Origin: Galbibacter marinus
Lineage (GTDB): Bacteria; Bacteroidota; Bacteroidia; Flavobacteriales; Flavobacteriaceae
Length of the DNA: 64,000 nt
Reading direction: 5' to 3'
Assembly: GCF_000300875.1 (NCBI RefSeq)
Contig: NZ_AMSG01000004.1
Location: 62,001-126,000, forward strand
This document shows positions 8,557-17,143 of the stretch, piece after piece. Made by a program: the position numbers and the translations under genes. The notes under the pieces were generated by a model. That model saw nothing but the letters and a program-made list of their open reading frames with translations. It was not told the DNA's origin and made no database searches. Each line of letters opens with the position of its first letter. The first letter of the stretch is position 1.

Positions 8557-8564
8557 TATATTTG
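8557..8564 (+). promoter_or_regulatory. -7 promoter box of the TIGR03915 gene
   Basis: TATATTTG is an exact TAnnTTTG match, placing transcription start near 8568 with a long leader to the ATG at 8699. It is tightly framed by the GGAAA-N-TTTCC operators. Confidence 0.55.
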
Positions 8565-8629
8565 AATCGTTAAGTACATTAGTTAATGCAAAACTTTGTA
8601 AAGATATGAAATTCGGAGGGTTGAAAGTT

Positions 8630-8640
8630 GGAAATTTTCC
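8630..8640. promoter_or_regulatory. Operator 3, GGAAA-N-TTTCC palindrome in the leader
   Basis: GGAAATTTTCC, flanked by TT and AA, lies in the untranslated leader about 60 bp before the ATG. It has the same arms as operators 1 and 2 and extends the consensus to TTGGAAANTTTCCAA. Confidence 0.58.
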
Positions 8641-8698
8641 AAAAACTGTAAAAAGAACTTTTTTAGCCTGCTTTACAAAGCTTAATAAAAAAGCAGAT

Positions 8699-9394
8699 AT
8701 GAAAACAATATTAATTTACGATGGAAGTTTTGCAGGGTTTCTAACTGCAGTATATCAGGTATTTGATCAGAACTTAAAAGATGTTTGTGTAGTCAAACCA
8801 AGGCACTATACTCCAGATATGTTTGCGGAAGGGAAAATAGTGCAGACTTCAAACTTAAAGGCTAAGAAGGTATGGCATTCCTTACAATTAAAAATCTCTA
8901 AGACCGCTGCTAACGAACTTTATAAGGTTTTCTTGAGCGAGATTAAAGGAACTGAAGATGCGCTTTTGCGCTATATTGTTCACGCTTATTCCGCAGAAAC
9001 CTTTAGCCATACTGATCATTCAAATATTTATGTTCTTCGAGTACATCAAGTTTCAAAAATGGTTGATCGCGAATTACAACGCATTAAGGATACCATGGTT
9101 CTTGATGAATCTAAACATGATATTGGGGTAGGCGTTGTACATTCTAATTTTGATGTGTTGCCTTTACTCGGGAAATATTTTAGTCGAGTTTATAAGGATA
9201 AGAAATGGGTGGTGTACGATAAGAAAAGAAATTATGGGCTTTATTACAATCTGACAAAGATTACCCAAATTGAGTTAGATCAATTGCAACATGTGCAAGA
9301 ATTAAACTCTTTGGATCTTGGTAATTCAGATACACCTATACATATGAAATCTCAAAGCGTATTATACAATAATAGGATTGGCGCAAATTGCTAA
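8699..9394 (+). CDS. TIGR03915 family putative DNA repair protein
   Basis: A 231-residue protein that I recognise as the TIGR03915 (DUF4130-related) family. It starts at MKTILIYDGSFAG, ends its core with DYNVLPL-like SNFDVLPLLGKYF, and has the K-W-V-V-YDKKRNYGLYY block typical of the family. An in-frame ATG at 8606 would add 31 residues, but the family begins at the YDGSF motif, so 8699 is preferred. Members usually stand next to a radical-SAM DNA modification/repair protein (TIGR03916); none is visible here. Biochemical function is unproven. The promoter lies among operators for the divergent S24 repressor, which suggests damage-inducible expression. A hairpin terminator follows. Confidence 0.8.
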   Translation: MKTILIYDGSFAGFLTAVYQVFDQNLKDVCVVKPRHYTPDMFAEGKIVQTSNLKAKKVWHSLQLKISKTAANELYKVFLSEIKGTEDALLRYIVHAYSAETFSHTDHSNIYVLRVHQVSKMVDRELQRIKDTMVLDESKHDIGVGVVHSNFDVLPLLGKYFSRVYKDKKWVVYDKKRNYGLYYNLTKITQIELDQLQHVQELNSLDLGNSDTPIHMKSQSVLYNNRIGANC

Positions 9395-9428
9395 TTCCTC
9401 TCTTGGTTTCGTTGGCTTTTTATCACGT

Positions 9429-9470
9429 AAAAAAGTCTTACAATAATTGTTGTAAGACTTTTTTATTTTT
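9429..9470. terminator. Bidirectional hairpin terminator
   Basis: A perfect 15-bp stem (9429-9443 with 9450-9464) has a 6-base loop, with A-run and T-run on opposite sides. It sits between the convergent repair gene and the zinc-ribbon gene and should work in both directions. Confidence 0.85.
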
Positions 9471-9488
9471 TTATGGTGATTGCTTGAC

Positions 9489-10268
9489 TTAGATAGCAGC
9501 AAACATATCTTCCATTCTTTGTTTTTCTTCCTCAGCAAGTGCTGGATCTACAAGTATTCTACCACTGTGCTCGTCAGTGATGATTTTTTTGCGAGATGCA
9601 ATTTCCATTTGAACCTGTGGTGGAATTGTGAAGAATGAACCTCCAGATGCACCACGCTCAATTGGAACGATGGCTAATCCGTTTTTTACATTCGCTCGAA
9701 TTCTCTTGTATGCCGATAGAAGTCTAGCTTCGATAAGGTTTTCGTATTCTAAACTCTTGTCGATCAAGGCCTTTTCCTCTTTCTCTGTTTCTTTTAAGAT
9801 ATCATCTAGTTCACCTTTTTTGTGTTTTAGATGATTTTCGCGTTCAGATAGACGTTCTTTGGTTTGAGCGATTACTTCTTTTTTCTGCTCGATCTGAACC
9901 TTAAATTCTTTAATGTGCTTCTCAGCCAATTCGATTTCGAGTTCTTGGAACTCAACCTCTTTTGTTAGGGAATTAAATTCTCGGTTATTTCTAACATTCT
10001 TCTGCTGGTCGCCGTATTTTTTAATTAAAGATTTCGCTTCTTCAATAAGGTTTTTTTTGTTAGAAATCTCCTCTGTAATCTCTACAAGATTGCCATTGTG
10101 TTTTTCTAATCGGGTTTTTAATCCCTCAACCTCATCTTCCAAATCCTCCACTTCTAAAGGTAATTCTCCACGAACATTTCGAATCTCATCTATGCGAGAA
10201 TCAATCAATTGCAAGTCGTATAAGGTTCTTAATTTCTCTTCAACTGTTACTTCGGTCTTTTTTGCCAT
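9489..10268 (-). CDS. Coiled-coil protein with a degenerate C4-type zinc ribbon (CdsZ/DUF164-like)
   Basis: A 259-residue protein. Residues 10-180 are a long antiparallel coiled coil rich in Glu/Lys. The C-terminal part (about 200-255) aligns with the zf-RING_7/C4 zinc-ribbon domain: GASGGSFFTIPPQ, then KKIITDEHSGRILVDP. In the family four cysteines bind zinc in these two loops; here all four places hold other residues and the protein has no cysteine at all. It can therefore not bind zinc in the usual way. It is 5 bp after the Nif3-like gene, the common neighbour in this phylum. A CAAAATTA (reverse -7 box) at 10321-10328 inside the Nif3 gene could give it its own promoter. Function is unclear. 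Confidence 0.83.
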   Translation of the reverse strand: MAKKTEVTVEEKLRTLYDLQLIDSRIDEIRNVRGELPLEVEDLEDEVEGLKTRLEKHNGNLVEITEEISNKKNLIEEAKSLIKKYGDQQKNVRNNREFNSLTKEVEFQELEIELAEKHIKEFKVQIEQKKEVIAQTKERLSERENHLKHKKGELDDILKETEKEEKALIDKSLEYENLIEARLLSAYKRIRANVKNGLAIVPIERGASGGSFFTIPPQVQMEIASRKKIITDEHSGRILVDPALAEEEKQRMEDMFAAI

Positions 10269-10273
10269 ATTCT

Positions 10274-11386
10274 TTATAAATACTTGACGGGGTTTGTATT
10301 ACAAACTGATAAAACGATTGCAAAATTAGTGAATTTTTTCGTAAGAAAGTCAACTAAAAGATTTTTTGTGTATTGTTCGGTTTCATAATGGCCAATATCA
10401 GCTATAACTAGTTTATTTTCTGCTTTATAAAACTCGTGATATTTAATATCTGCGGTGATGTACAGATCCGCGCCCGATGCTATTGCACTGTTAATAGCAA
10501 AGGCGCCACTACCACCTAAAACAGCTACTTTTTTTATTTCTTTCTCCAATAATTTTGAATGGCGTATAACACCAACGTTCATTCGTTGTTTTACAATTTT
10601 TAAGAACTCTTCAGCTTTTTGGGCCTCTTGAAGTTCACCCACCATTCCTATTCCTATGTGTTGGTTGTGGTTCTCTAATGTCATTATTTCATAGGCAATC
10701 TCCTCATAGGGATGTTCCTTCTTTAATATGGATAATACTTTATTCTCTAAATGTTTTGGGAAGGTAATGTTAATTTGAATTTCTGTCCCATAGTGCGTTT
10801 CTCCTTTTTGGCCTACAACAGGATTGGATTTGTCATTTGGTTTAAAACTGCCAGTACCCTCTATACTAAAACTACAATTGTCATAATTACCAATGGATCC
10901 ACCACCAACTTCAAATAATGCTTTGCGTAATGCTTCGGCATATTTATAGGGGACATAGGTGATAAGTTTTTTGATTGTTGATTTTTGCGGGATGAGGACC
11001 TCTCTGTTTTCTAGCCCTAGCACTTCGCATATTTTAGCGTTTACCCCGACAAAGCTATTGTCTAATGCTGTGTGCATGGTATAAATAGCAATATTGTTTT
11101 GAATGGCCTTAATAACAACCCGCTCAACGTAATTCTTTCCTGTGATTTTCTTTAGACCACTAAAAATAATAGGATGGAAGCTCACAATAAGATTACAATT
11201 CTTTTCAATGGCTTCATCAACTACACTCTCAAGAGTGTCTAAAGTAACTAAAACCCCAGTGACCTTAGTTGATTGATCACCAATGAGCAGACCCACATTG
11301 TCGAAGTCTTCAGCATAATCAAGGGGTGCTATGGTTTCAATAGTAGAAATTACATCTTTAATTCGCATCGATACATTTTTTTTCAA
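10274..11386 (-). CDS. Nif3-like dinuclear metal centre protein (YqfO type)
   Basis: A 370-residue Nif3/DUF34 protein. The length shows the long form with a PII-like insert in the middle (about residues 130-240). Metal-binding positions are visible: the histidine of SFHPIIF, TMHTALDN, and the C-terminal KYHEFY and DIGHYETEQ motifs. The family is often annotated GTP cyclohydrolase I type 2, but its true reaction is not established, so no symbol is given. Translation may start at Met7 (MRIKDVIS). It is divergent from lpxK with only 27 bp between start codons. Confidence 0.87.
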   Translation of the reverse strand: MKKNVSMRIKDVISTIETIAPLDYAEDFDNVGLLIGDQSTKVTGVLVTLDTLESVVDEAIEKNCNLIVSFHPIIFSGLKKITGKNYVERVVIKAIQNNIAIYTMHTALDNSFVGVNAKICEVLGLENREVLIPQKSTIKKLITYVPYKYAEALRKALFEVGGGSIGNYDNCSFSIEGTGSFKPNDKSNPVVGQKGETHYGTEIQINITFPKHLENKVLSILKKEHPYEEIAYEIMTLENHNQHIGIGMVGELQEAQKAEEFLKIVKQRMNVGVIRHSKLLEKEIKKVAVLGGSGAFAINSAIASGADLYITADIKYHEFYKAENKLVIADIGHYETEQYTKNLLVDFLTKKFTNFAIVLSVCNTNPVKYL

Positions 11387-11413
11387 AGATAAATTAATCT
11401 AATTTCGCAACTT

Positions 11414-12412
11414 ATGCAAAGATTGAGAAAATTACTTTTACCTTTTTCATGGCTCTATGGGGTTGTTGTCTTCATTCGTAATGTATATTACGATTGGCAA
11501 ATCTTTGCTTCTAAGAGGTTTGATATTCCAGTTATTTGTATTGGTAATTTAAGTGTGGGAGGGACTGGTAAGACACCTATGACTGAATACATTGCTCAAT
11601 TATTAGCTGACTCTTACAAAACGGCTATTTTATCAAGAGGTTATAAACGAGCCACTCAAGGTTTTGTATTGGCTGATGAAAATGCAACTGTTCGAAGTCT
11701 AGGGGATGAGCCATTTCAATATCATTGTAAATTACCTAATGTTACAGTTGCTGTTGATGAGAATCGAAGAAATGGTATTGAGCAGCTAAAAACTACCCAA
11801 GGAATTGAGGTTGTATTACTTGATGACGGATTTCAGCATCGAAAGGTAAAAGCGAGCTTTAATGTGCTCTTAACCATGTATGGAGATTTGTATACTGATG
11901 ATCTCTTGCTCCCAGCTGGCAATCTTAGAGATACTAAATCCCAGGCCAAACGTGCTGATATTATAGTGGTCACCAAGTGTCCTTCGGATTTAACCCATCA
12001 GCAGATGATCAAAACACAAAGACGACTGCAACTATCCCCTAAAGATCAATTATATTTTAGTACTATTGAGTACCACTCAAAAGTTATTGGACACAAAGAT
12101 GACAGGGAATTGAGTGATCTAAAATCTATGCCATTTACGCTGGTTACAGGAATTGCTAAGCCAGCACCCTTACTTAATTATTTAAATGCTCAAGGTCTAA
12201 ACTTTAAACATCTTGAGTATTCGGATCATCACAATTTTACCCCAAAAGAAATTGCTGAGCTTAAAGCTCATGAGCTAATTCTTACTACCGAAAAGGATTT
12301 TACACGTCTCTCTGAACATCTAGATCATCTATATTACTTGCCAATTAGAGTTAGGATTCTTAATGATGAAAACCAGTTTAATAACGCAATATTAAAAGCC
12401 GCATCGAGTTGA
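11414..12412 (+). CDS. lpxK: Tetraacyldisaccharide 4'-kinase
   Basis: A 332-residue LpxK, which phosphorylates the 4' position of the lipid A disaccharide precursor at the inner membrane. An N-terminal hydrophobic stretch (about residues 10-25) anchors it. The P-loop GGTGKTP follows (near residue 48), then the family signatures SRGYKR, DEPFQ, LDDGFQHR and TTEKDFTRL. A TAATTTCG box (one mismatch to TAnnTTTG) at 11400-11407 sits just 6 bases before the ATG, implying a very short leader. The 3' end converges on the histidine kinase gene. Confidence 0.93.
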   Translation: MQRLRKLLLPFSWLYGVVVFIRNVYYDWQIFASKRFDIPVICIGNLSVGGTGKTPMTEYIAQLLADSYKTAILSRGYKRATQGFVLADENATVRSLGDEPFQYHCKLPNVTVAVDENRRNGIEQLKTTQGIEVVLLDDGFQHRKVKASFNVLLTMYGDLYTDDLLLPAGNLRDTKSQAKRADIIVVTKCPSDLTHQQMIKTQRRLQLSPKDQLYFSTIEYHSKVIGHKDDRELSDLKSMPFTLVTGIAKPAPLLNYLNAQGLNFKHLEYSDHHNFTPKEIAELKAHELILTTEKDFTRLSEHLDHLYYLPIRVRILNDENQFNNAILKAASS

Positions 12413-12431
12413 TTTAACTTAAGTGGCAGGC

Positions 12432-14630
12432 TTATTGAACATGTTCGCTTTTCGATTTTAGGATCGAATTTCCAATGGTCTGGTAGAATAAATCTGGCTT
12501 AAATGGTTTAGTGATTATGTTATTACACCCTGAGGCGAAAAAGTCATCGGTACTGTCATCTAATGATAGTGCGGTTAAGGCAATGATAGGGATTGTAGTA
12601 TTGAATTTACGGATTTCTTCAGTTGTAATTAATCCACTGATGCCGGGCATATGAATATCCATTAGAATTAGATCATATGTATTCTCTTTGGCAAGCTTTA
12701 TGGCCTCGTAGCCATTGTCGGCCACATGGCAGCTAATTCCTTTTTTACCTAACATCTTTTTGGTAATTACTTGGTTTATTTTATTGTCTTCCACTACCAA
12801 AAGATGCAAGCCGTTCAAAGAGGCTTCTTCTAACTCTTCTGTTTTTTCTTCTTCTATGGTGGTGGGATCTGGAATGTCAAAATTTAAATCAAAGTAGAAA
12901 GAGCTTCCCATTCCTACCTCGCTTTTTAAGTGGATTTCACTATTAAATAAACTAAGTAAGCTCTTTACAATTGTCAGTCCTAATCCTGTACCACCGTATT
13001 TGCGGTTAATCTGTATGGATCCTTGAGCAAAACTCTCAAAGATGTTTAGCTGCATCTCTTCTGAAATCCCGATTCCTTCATCATTGACTTCAAAATGTAC
13101 CTTACAACTCTGATGATCTAAATACACTAGCTCAGTACGGACAATGACTTTTCCGTTCTCTGTAAACTTTAAAGCATTCCCCACAAGGTTGATCAAAATT
13201 TGCGATAACTTAAGTGAGTCACCAACAAGTTTGCTTGGGATTTGATCATCCAATTCTAAAACAATGGTATTCTTGTTTTCATGAGCGGTTTGTCGCAATG
13301 AATTAGCTACGTCATTTAAAGCCTTAGGCAAATCAAAAACTAATTTTTCAGCCAATAGCTTGTTGGCATCTATTTTATTTATTTGAAGTATGTCGTTGAT
13401 GAAATCTAACAGGTATTCCCCAGAGAATTTTAAAGATTTTAGATGTTCCTTTTGACTTTCTTTTGGATTCTCCTCTAATAATAAATGTGTAAGGCCTGTA
13501 ACTGCATATAAGGGCGTTCTTAATTCATGGCTTACAGTGGAAAGGAATTCACCCTTAGCTCTCATAGCCTTTTCAGCCTCTTCTTTGGCAACTTGAAGTT
13601 CTCTGTTTTTCTTTACAAGAAGATCGTTTGTTTTAAACTTAATCTGGTTATTTCTATATAGCGAAATAGTTAGAAGCGAAATAATGATCAGTAATGCTGA
13701 GCTTAAAACAGAAGTGAGCTTTGAAATATTCACCTTCTGTTGTTGCTTTATTTCATCCTGGCTCATTCGAGCAATCACATTGTTTAGAAATTCTGATTCA
13801 CTTGCTGATGCGACTTCGTTTTGTTGTTGTAGTGCTTTAGGGTTGAAATATTTCAGTTGGATACTATCGGCTTTTTTATAGTATAGTAAAGCCTTTTTGT
13901 AATCCTGTTCATGTTGAGCAATTTCATATTTGAGTCGGTTGGTGTCAAGGAGGATTCTAGGGAACCCGTAGCGAGCAGAAATTCTCAGGGCGTTATCCAA
14001 TAATATTTGAGCACTCTCGTAATTTTCTTCTTCAAAATAGATCGTGGCGAGAACCAGTTGGTAAATCGCTAACAAATATTTTTCCTCATATGAATTTATT
14101 GGAGGAATCATCCTTTGTAGCACCTTTTTGGCTTTATCATACATTTTTAATTTATGATAAGTCATCCCAATATAAAGCTCCATGACACTGGTGACATCTG
14201 GATTGTTATGGTCTGCTGCACCTAGGGCTTTGCGCACGTGTTGCATCGCTTGAAAGTCATTTCCTAAAGATGCTTGAAGGTAGGCTTCAATGGCTGAAGA
14301 AATAGCCTGGCCATTGGGGTATTTGTACATGCGTAACACCTCACGAGCCTCATTGAGGTATATTTCAGGATTTACAGGCCTTGTAAATTGTATGTTTAAG
14401 CGGGCATATAGATTGTAAAAATCAATAATAGCTTCTATGTTATTGGTGCTATTGGCTAATTTGATACCCTTCTCTAGGCCTAGTACCGCCTTTCCGTAAT
14501 CTCCAGTGTTTTTATAATGATGGATACTGGTCTTTAGGCTGATCAAGCTATCTTTTAATGTAATAGGCTCCTGAGCCTCCAATACAGTGGGAGGAAATAT
14601 AAGCAGGAGAATGATCAACACGTAGCGCAT
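12432..14630 (-). CDS. TPR-containing hybrid histidine kinase / response regulator
   Basis: A 732-residue hybrid sensor. It has a signal peptide (residues 1-19) and a periplasmic TPR-like helical sensor region (about 25-270), then a single transmembrane helix (about 306-325). A coiled-coil linker leads to the HisKA domain with the phosphorylated histidine in STVSHELRTP (H368). The HATPase domain follows, with N box NLVGNALKF, G1 DEGIGIS and G2 GTGLGLTI. A C-terminal receiver domain (about 605-725) has the acceptor Asp in LILMDIHMPG and the conserved Lys in ITKPF. There is no DNA-binding output domain, so phosphate must pass to another protein. The signal sensed is unknown; no partner regulator is adjacent. 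Confidence 0.9.
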   Translation of the reverse strand: MRYVLIILLLIFPPTVLEAQEPITLKDSLISLKTSIHHYKNTGDYGKAVLGLEKGIKLANSTNNIEAIIDFYNLYARLNIQFTRPVNPEIYLNEAREVLRMYKYPNGQAISSAIEAYLQASLGNDFQAMQHVRKALGAADHNNPDVTSVMELYIGMTYHKLKMYDKAKKVLQRMIPPINSYEEKYLLAIYQLVLATIYFEEENYESAQILLDNALRISARYGFPRILLDTNRLKYEIAQHEQDYKKALLYYKKADSIQLKYFNPKALQQQNEVASASESEFLNNVIARMSQDEIKQQQKVNISKLTSVLSSALLIIISLLTISLYRNNQIKFKTNDLLVKKNRELQVAKEEAEKAMRAKGEFLSTVSHELRTPLYAVTGLTHLLLEENPKESQKEHLKSLKFSGEYLLDFINDILQINKIDANKLLAEKLVFDLPKALNDVANSLRQTAHENKNTIVLELDDQIPSKLVGDSLKLSQILINLVGNALKFTENGKVIVRTELVYLDHQSCKVHFEVNDEGIGISEEMQLNIFESFAQGSIQINRKYGGTGLGLTIVKSLLSLFNSEIHLKSEVGMGSSFYFDLNFDIPDPTTIEEEKTEELEEASLNGLHLLVVEDNKINQVITKKMLGKKGISCHVADNGYEAIKLAKENTYDLILMDIHMPGISGLITTEEIRKFNTTIPIIALTALSLDDSTDDFFASGCNNIITKPFKPDLFYQTIGNSILKSKSEHVQ

Positions 14631-14658
14631 ATATAGCGATGCTTTAGCGTAAATATAG

Positions 14659-15660
14659 CTATTTCTTATGAATGTGCTGAATTAAATCGATTAAGCGATT
14701 ACTATATCCGTACTCGTTGTCATACCAGCCAATTATCTTCACCATTTTCCCAATAACTGAGGTCATTTGCGAGTCAAAAGTACATGAAAAAGGATTGTCG
14801 ATTATGTCAATGGAGACGATTGGATCTTCGGTATAATCTAGTATGCCTTTTAAATGAGTTTCAGAGGCGTTTTTAAAGGCTTGATTAATCTGATCTATAC
14901 TGGTTTCTGTTTTGACATTAAAGGTGATATCCGTTAGAGAACCATCAGGAACTGGAACTCGAATGCCGCAACCTCCTATGCTGTTTGATAGTTCTGGAAA
15001 AATACTGGTGAGCGCTTTTGCTGCACCGGTGGTAGTAGGGACGATAGACTGACCAGCTGCTCTTGATCTTCTTAGATCGCGATGTGGTTGATCGTGTAAA
15101 CTCTGGTCAGTTGTATAGGAATGTACCGTGGTTATATATGCTTGTTCAACGCCGCAAAGATCATTGATGACCTTAATCATAGGGGCTGCATTATTAGTGG
15201 TGCAAGATGCGTTGGATATGATCTTTTCTGTGCCATCAAGAATATGGTCATTTACCCCTAGTACGACCATCTTTATTTTATCATCTGCTGGAGGGACAGA
15301 TAGAATTACCTTTTTAGCCCCGTTTTTTAGATGTTGCTCAAGCTCGGAACTTGTTTTAAATTTTCCCGTGGATTCAATTACTACATCTACATCAAACCTT
15401 TTCCAATCAAGCTGTTCTATGTTTGTCACCTGGGTAAGTGGGTAGGAGGTTTCACTTATCTCAATAGTCCCTGGGCTATAACTCACCTTATCTTTTAATA
15501 CTCCGTGAATGCTATCATATTTAACTAAATGACTTAGTGTTTTTGAGTCCGCTAAATCATTAATAGCAACCACCTTTATTTCAGGGTGGTTAAGTAGAAG
15601 TCTGAACAATGTACGTCCTATTCTTCCGAAACCGTTGATACCAACCTTAATTTTTTTCAA
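14659..15660 (-). CDS. gap: Glyceraldehyde-3-phosphate dehydrogenase, type I
   Basis: A 333-residue GAPDH that oxidises glyceraldehyde-3-phosphate to 1,3-bisphosphoglycerate. It has the N-terminal NAD motif INGFGRIGR and an aspartate at the end of strand 2 (AIND35), which favours NAD over NADP. The catalytic cysteine lies in SNASCTTN (C153), and the base is the histidine of TTVHSYT. The sugar-phosphate loop and WYDNEYGYS near the C-terminus are intact. It is 34 bp downstream of lipA on the same strand. Some Bacteroidota carry two GAPDH genes; whether this is the main glycolytic one cannot be told here. Confidence 0.93.
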   Translation of the reverse strand: MKKIKVGINGFGRIGRTLFRLLLNHPEIKVVAINDLADSKTLSHLVKYDSIHGVLKDKVSYSPGTIEISETSYPLTQVTNIEQLDWKRFDVDVVIESTGKFKTSSELEQHLKNGAKKVILSVPPADDKIKMVVLGVNDHILDGTEKIISNASCTTNNAAPMIKVINDLCGVEQAYITTVHSYTTDQSLHDQPHRDLRRSRAAGQSIVPTTTGAAKALTSIFPELSNSIGGCGIRVPVPDGSLTDITFNVKTETSIDQINQAFKNASETHLKGILDYTEDPIVSIDIIDNPFSCTFDSQMTSVIGKMVKIIGWYDNEYGYSNRLIDLIQHIHKK

Positions 15661-15694
15661 GATATGAACTTTTACCTAACTTTTGTAATTTCAA

Positions 15695-16573
15695 TTATTT
15701 GATATGTTTGTGAGCTTTGTATGAGGAACGTACCAAAGCACCACTTTCTACATGCCTAAATCCTAAGCTCAATCCAATTTCTTCATATTTTTTAAACTGA
15801 TCAGGAGTGATAAATTGACGAACAGGAAGGTGTTTTTTAGAAGGCTGTAAATACTGTCCAATAGTTACCACATCCACCGATGCCTCTCTTAGGTCTTCAA
15901 GTGTCTCGATCACCTCTTCTTCTTTCTCACCCAAGCCTAACATGATTCCTGATTTGGTTCTATTGATCCCCTGATCCTTTAAGTATTTTAAGACTCCTAG
16001 ACTTCGGTCGTATTTAGCTTGAATACGAACTTCTCTGGTTAGTCTGCGCACGGTTTCCATATTATGAGAAACTACCTCCGGAGATACTTCAACGATCCTG
16101 TCAATATTTCTTTCGACTCCTTGAAAATCCGGTATAAGTGTTTCAAGGGTGGTAGTTGGATTCATTCTTCTAATTGCATTTACGGTTTCTGCCCACATGA
16201 TAGATCCCATATCCTTAAGGTCATCTCTGTCTACCGAAGTGATCACGGCATGTTTAATGCTCATCAATTTAATGGAACGTGCTACCTTTTCAGGTTCTTC
16301 CCAATCCAGGGTGTCTGGTCTACCTGTTTTCACACCACAAAATCCACAGGAACGTGTACATACGTTTCCGAGAATCATAAATGTTGCAGTTCCTTCGCCC
16401 CAACATTCACCCATATTCGGGCAACTTCCTGAGGTGCAAATAGTGTGTAAGTTATATTTATCCACGAGCCCTCTGAGCTCGGTGTATTTCTTTCCAGTCG
16501 GCAATTTTACCCTAAGCCACTTTGGCTTGGGAGTTCTTGGCGGAGCTATGCTGCTGACAGTTTCTTTACTCAT
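15695..16573 (-). CDS. lipA: Lipoyl synthase
   Basis: A 292-residue radical-SAM enzyme that inserts two sulfurs into protein-bound octanoate. Both iron-sulfur clusters can be read from the sequence: the auxiliary cluster cysteines C46, C51 and C57 ([12 protein letters not shown]) and the SAM cluster CTRSCGFC (C72, C76, C79). The C-terminal RSSY motif, whose serine binds the auxiliary cluster, is present (VRSSYKA). Its partner lipB lies about 26 kb away in the window. Before insertion of the mobile element it was the gene immediately after the Nramp-like transporter (50 bp gap). Confidence 0.95.
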   Translation of the reverse strand: MSKETVSSIAPPRTPKPKWLRVKLPTGKKYTELRGLVDKYNLHTICTSGSCPNMGECWGEGTATFMILGNVCTRSCGFCGVKTGRPDTLDWEEPEKVARSIKLMSIKHAVITSVDRDDLKDMGSIMWAETVNAIRRMNPTTTLETLIPDFQGVERNIDRIVEVSPEVVSHNMETVRRLTREVRIQAKYDRSLGVLKYLKDQGINRTKSGIMLGLGEKEEEVIETLEDLREASVDVVTIGQYLQPSKKHLPVRQFITPDQFKKYEEIGLSLGFRHVESGALVRSSYKAHKHIK

Positions 16574-16623
16574 AATCCCATTTTATGAGTACAAAGATAC
16601 TAAAGTTCCTATGGAAAACATGA

Positions 16624-17120
16624 CTAAAGAGTGCTAAGATACCATATAGAAAATCCGATTAAAAATAGAATCCCCATCCAGCTAAGTATATGCATTGTTC
16701 TACTTGGTCGCCATTTCTCAGGCATGTGTTTAGAGCTAACTAGAATATAATTTACAATGGCATAAAAGGGAGCGGTGACAAAGGAAAGTATTGTTGCAAT
16801 AGTTACAAGGGGTACCATTTCTGATAAAAGGAATAGTAGCATGCAAATAGTTCCTGTGATTAGCAGTATCAGCCAACTAATTGTATTGTATTTACTTTTG
16901 GTTCCAAATAACAGAGAAGTGGCAGAGGCCATTGCTCTAGGTGATGCGTCCAATGTTGTAAGAGTAGTGCTAAACATGGCTGCGAATGCTGCTATGGCAA
17001 TAATGTAATAGGCTGATGGTCCTAACGTGCTGGTGTAAATATCTATGAATTGAAAGGCGAATTGTGTGGCCCCATTTTGGAGTTCTTCACCTGGTTGATA
17101 TAAAATTAAGGCTCCTAAAC
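16624..17120 (-). pseudogene. Nramp-like transporter, C-terminal fragment cut off by the mobile element
   Basis: This is the 3' part of a transporter gene whose 5' part lies at 25794-26521. The frame is open right up to the element's left end. It encodes the last 160 or so residues, including four hydrophobic helices and the FSTTLTTLDASPRAM stretch typical of Nramp-like proteins. Bases 17111-17120 (GCTCCTAAAC) are one copy of the 10-bp target duplication. Joining position 25794 directly to 17110 gives 1,215 bases, exactly 405 codons with the stop, with no frame break. The fragment has no start of its own. Confidence 0.9.
17111..17120. repeat. Target site duplication, left copy
   Basis: GCTCCTAAAC directly abuts the terminal repeat CAATGTCG at 17121. 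An identical 10-mer abuts the outer right repeat at 25794-25803. Ten bp fits the range seen in the IS4 family. Confidence 0.92.
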
Positions 17121-17138
17121 CAATGTCGTTTAGTTAAG
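17121..17138 (+). repeat. Terminal inverted repeat, left end of IS and of the whole element
   Basis: CAATGTCGTTTAGTTAAG. Its reverse complement occurs at 18637-18654 (18 of 18) and at 25776-25793 (17 of 18). Confidence 0.93.
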
Positions 17139-17143
17139 GATTT

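Noticed and set aside
8462-8698. Upstream extension of the repair-type gene
   Set aside because: The frame is open, but this part covers the promoter box and operators, and the family begins at the YDGSF motif coded from 8699.
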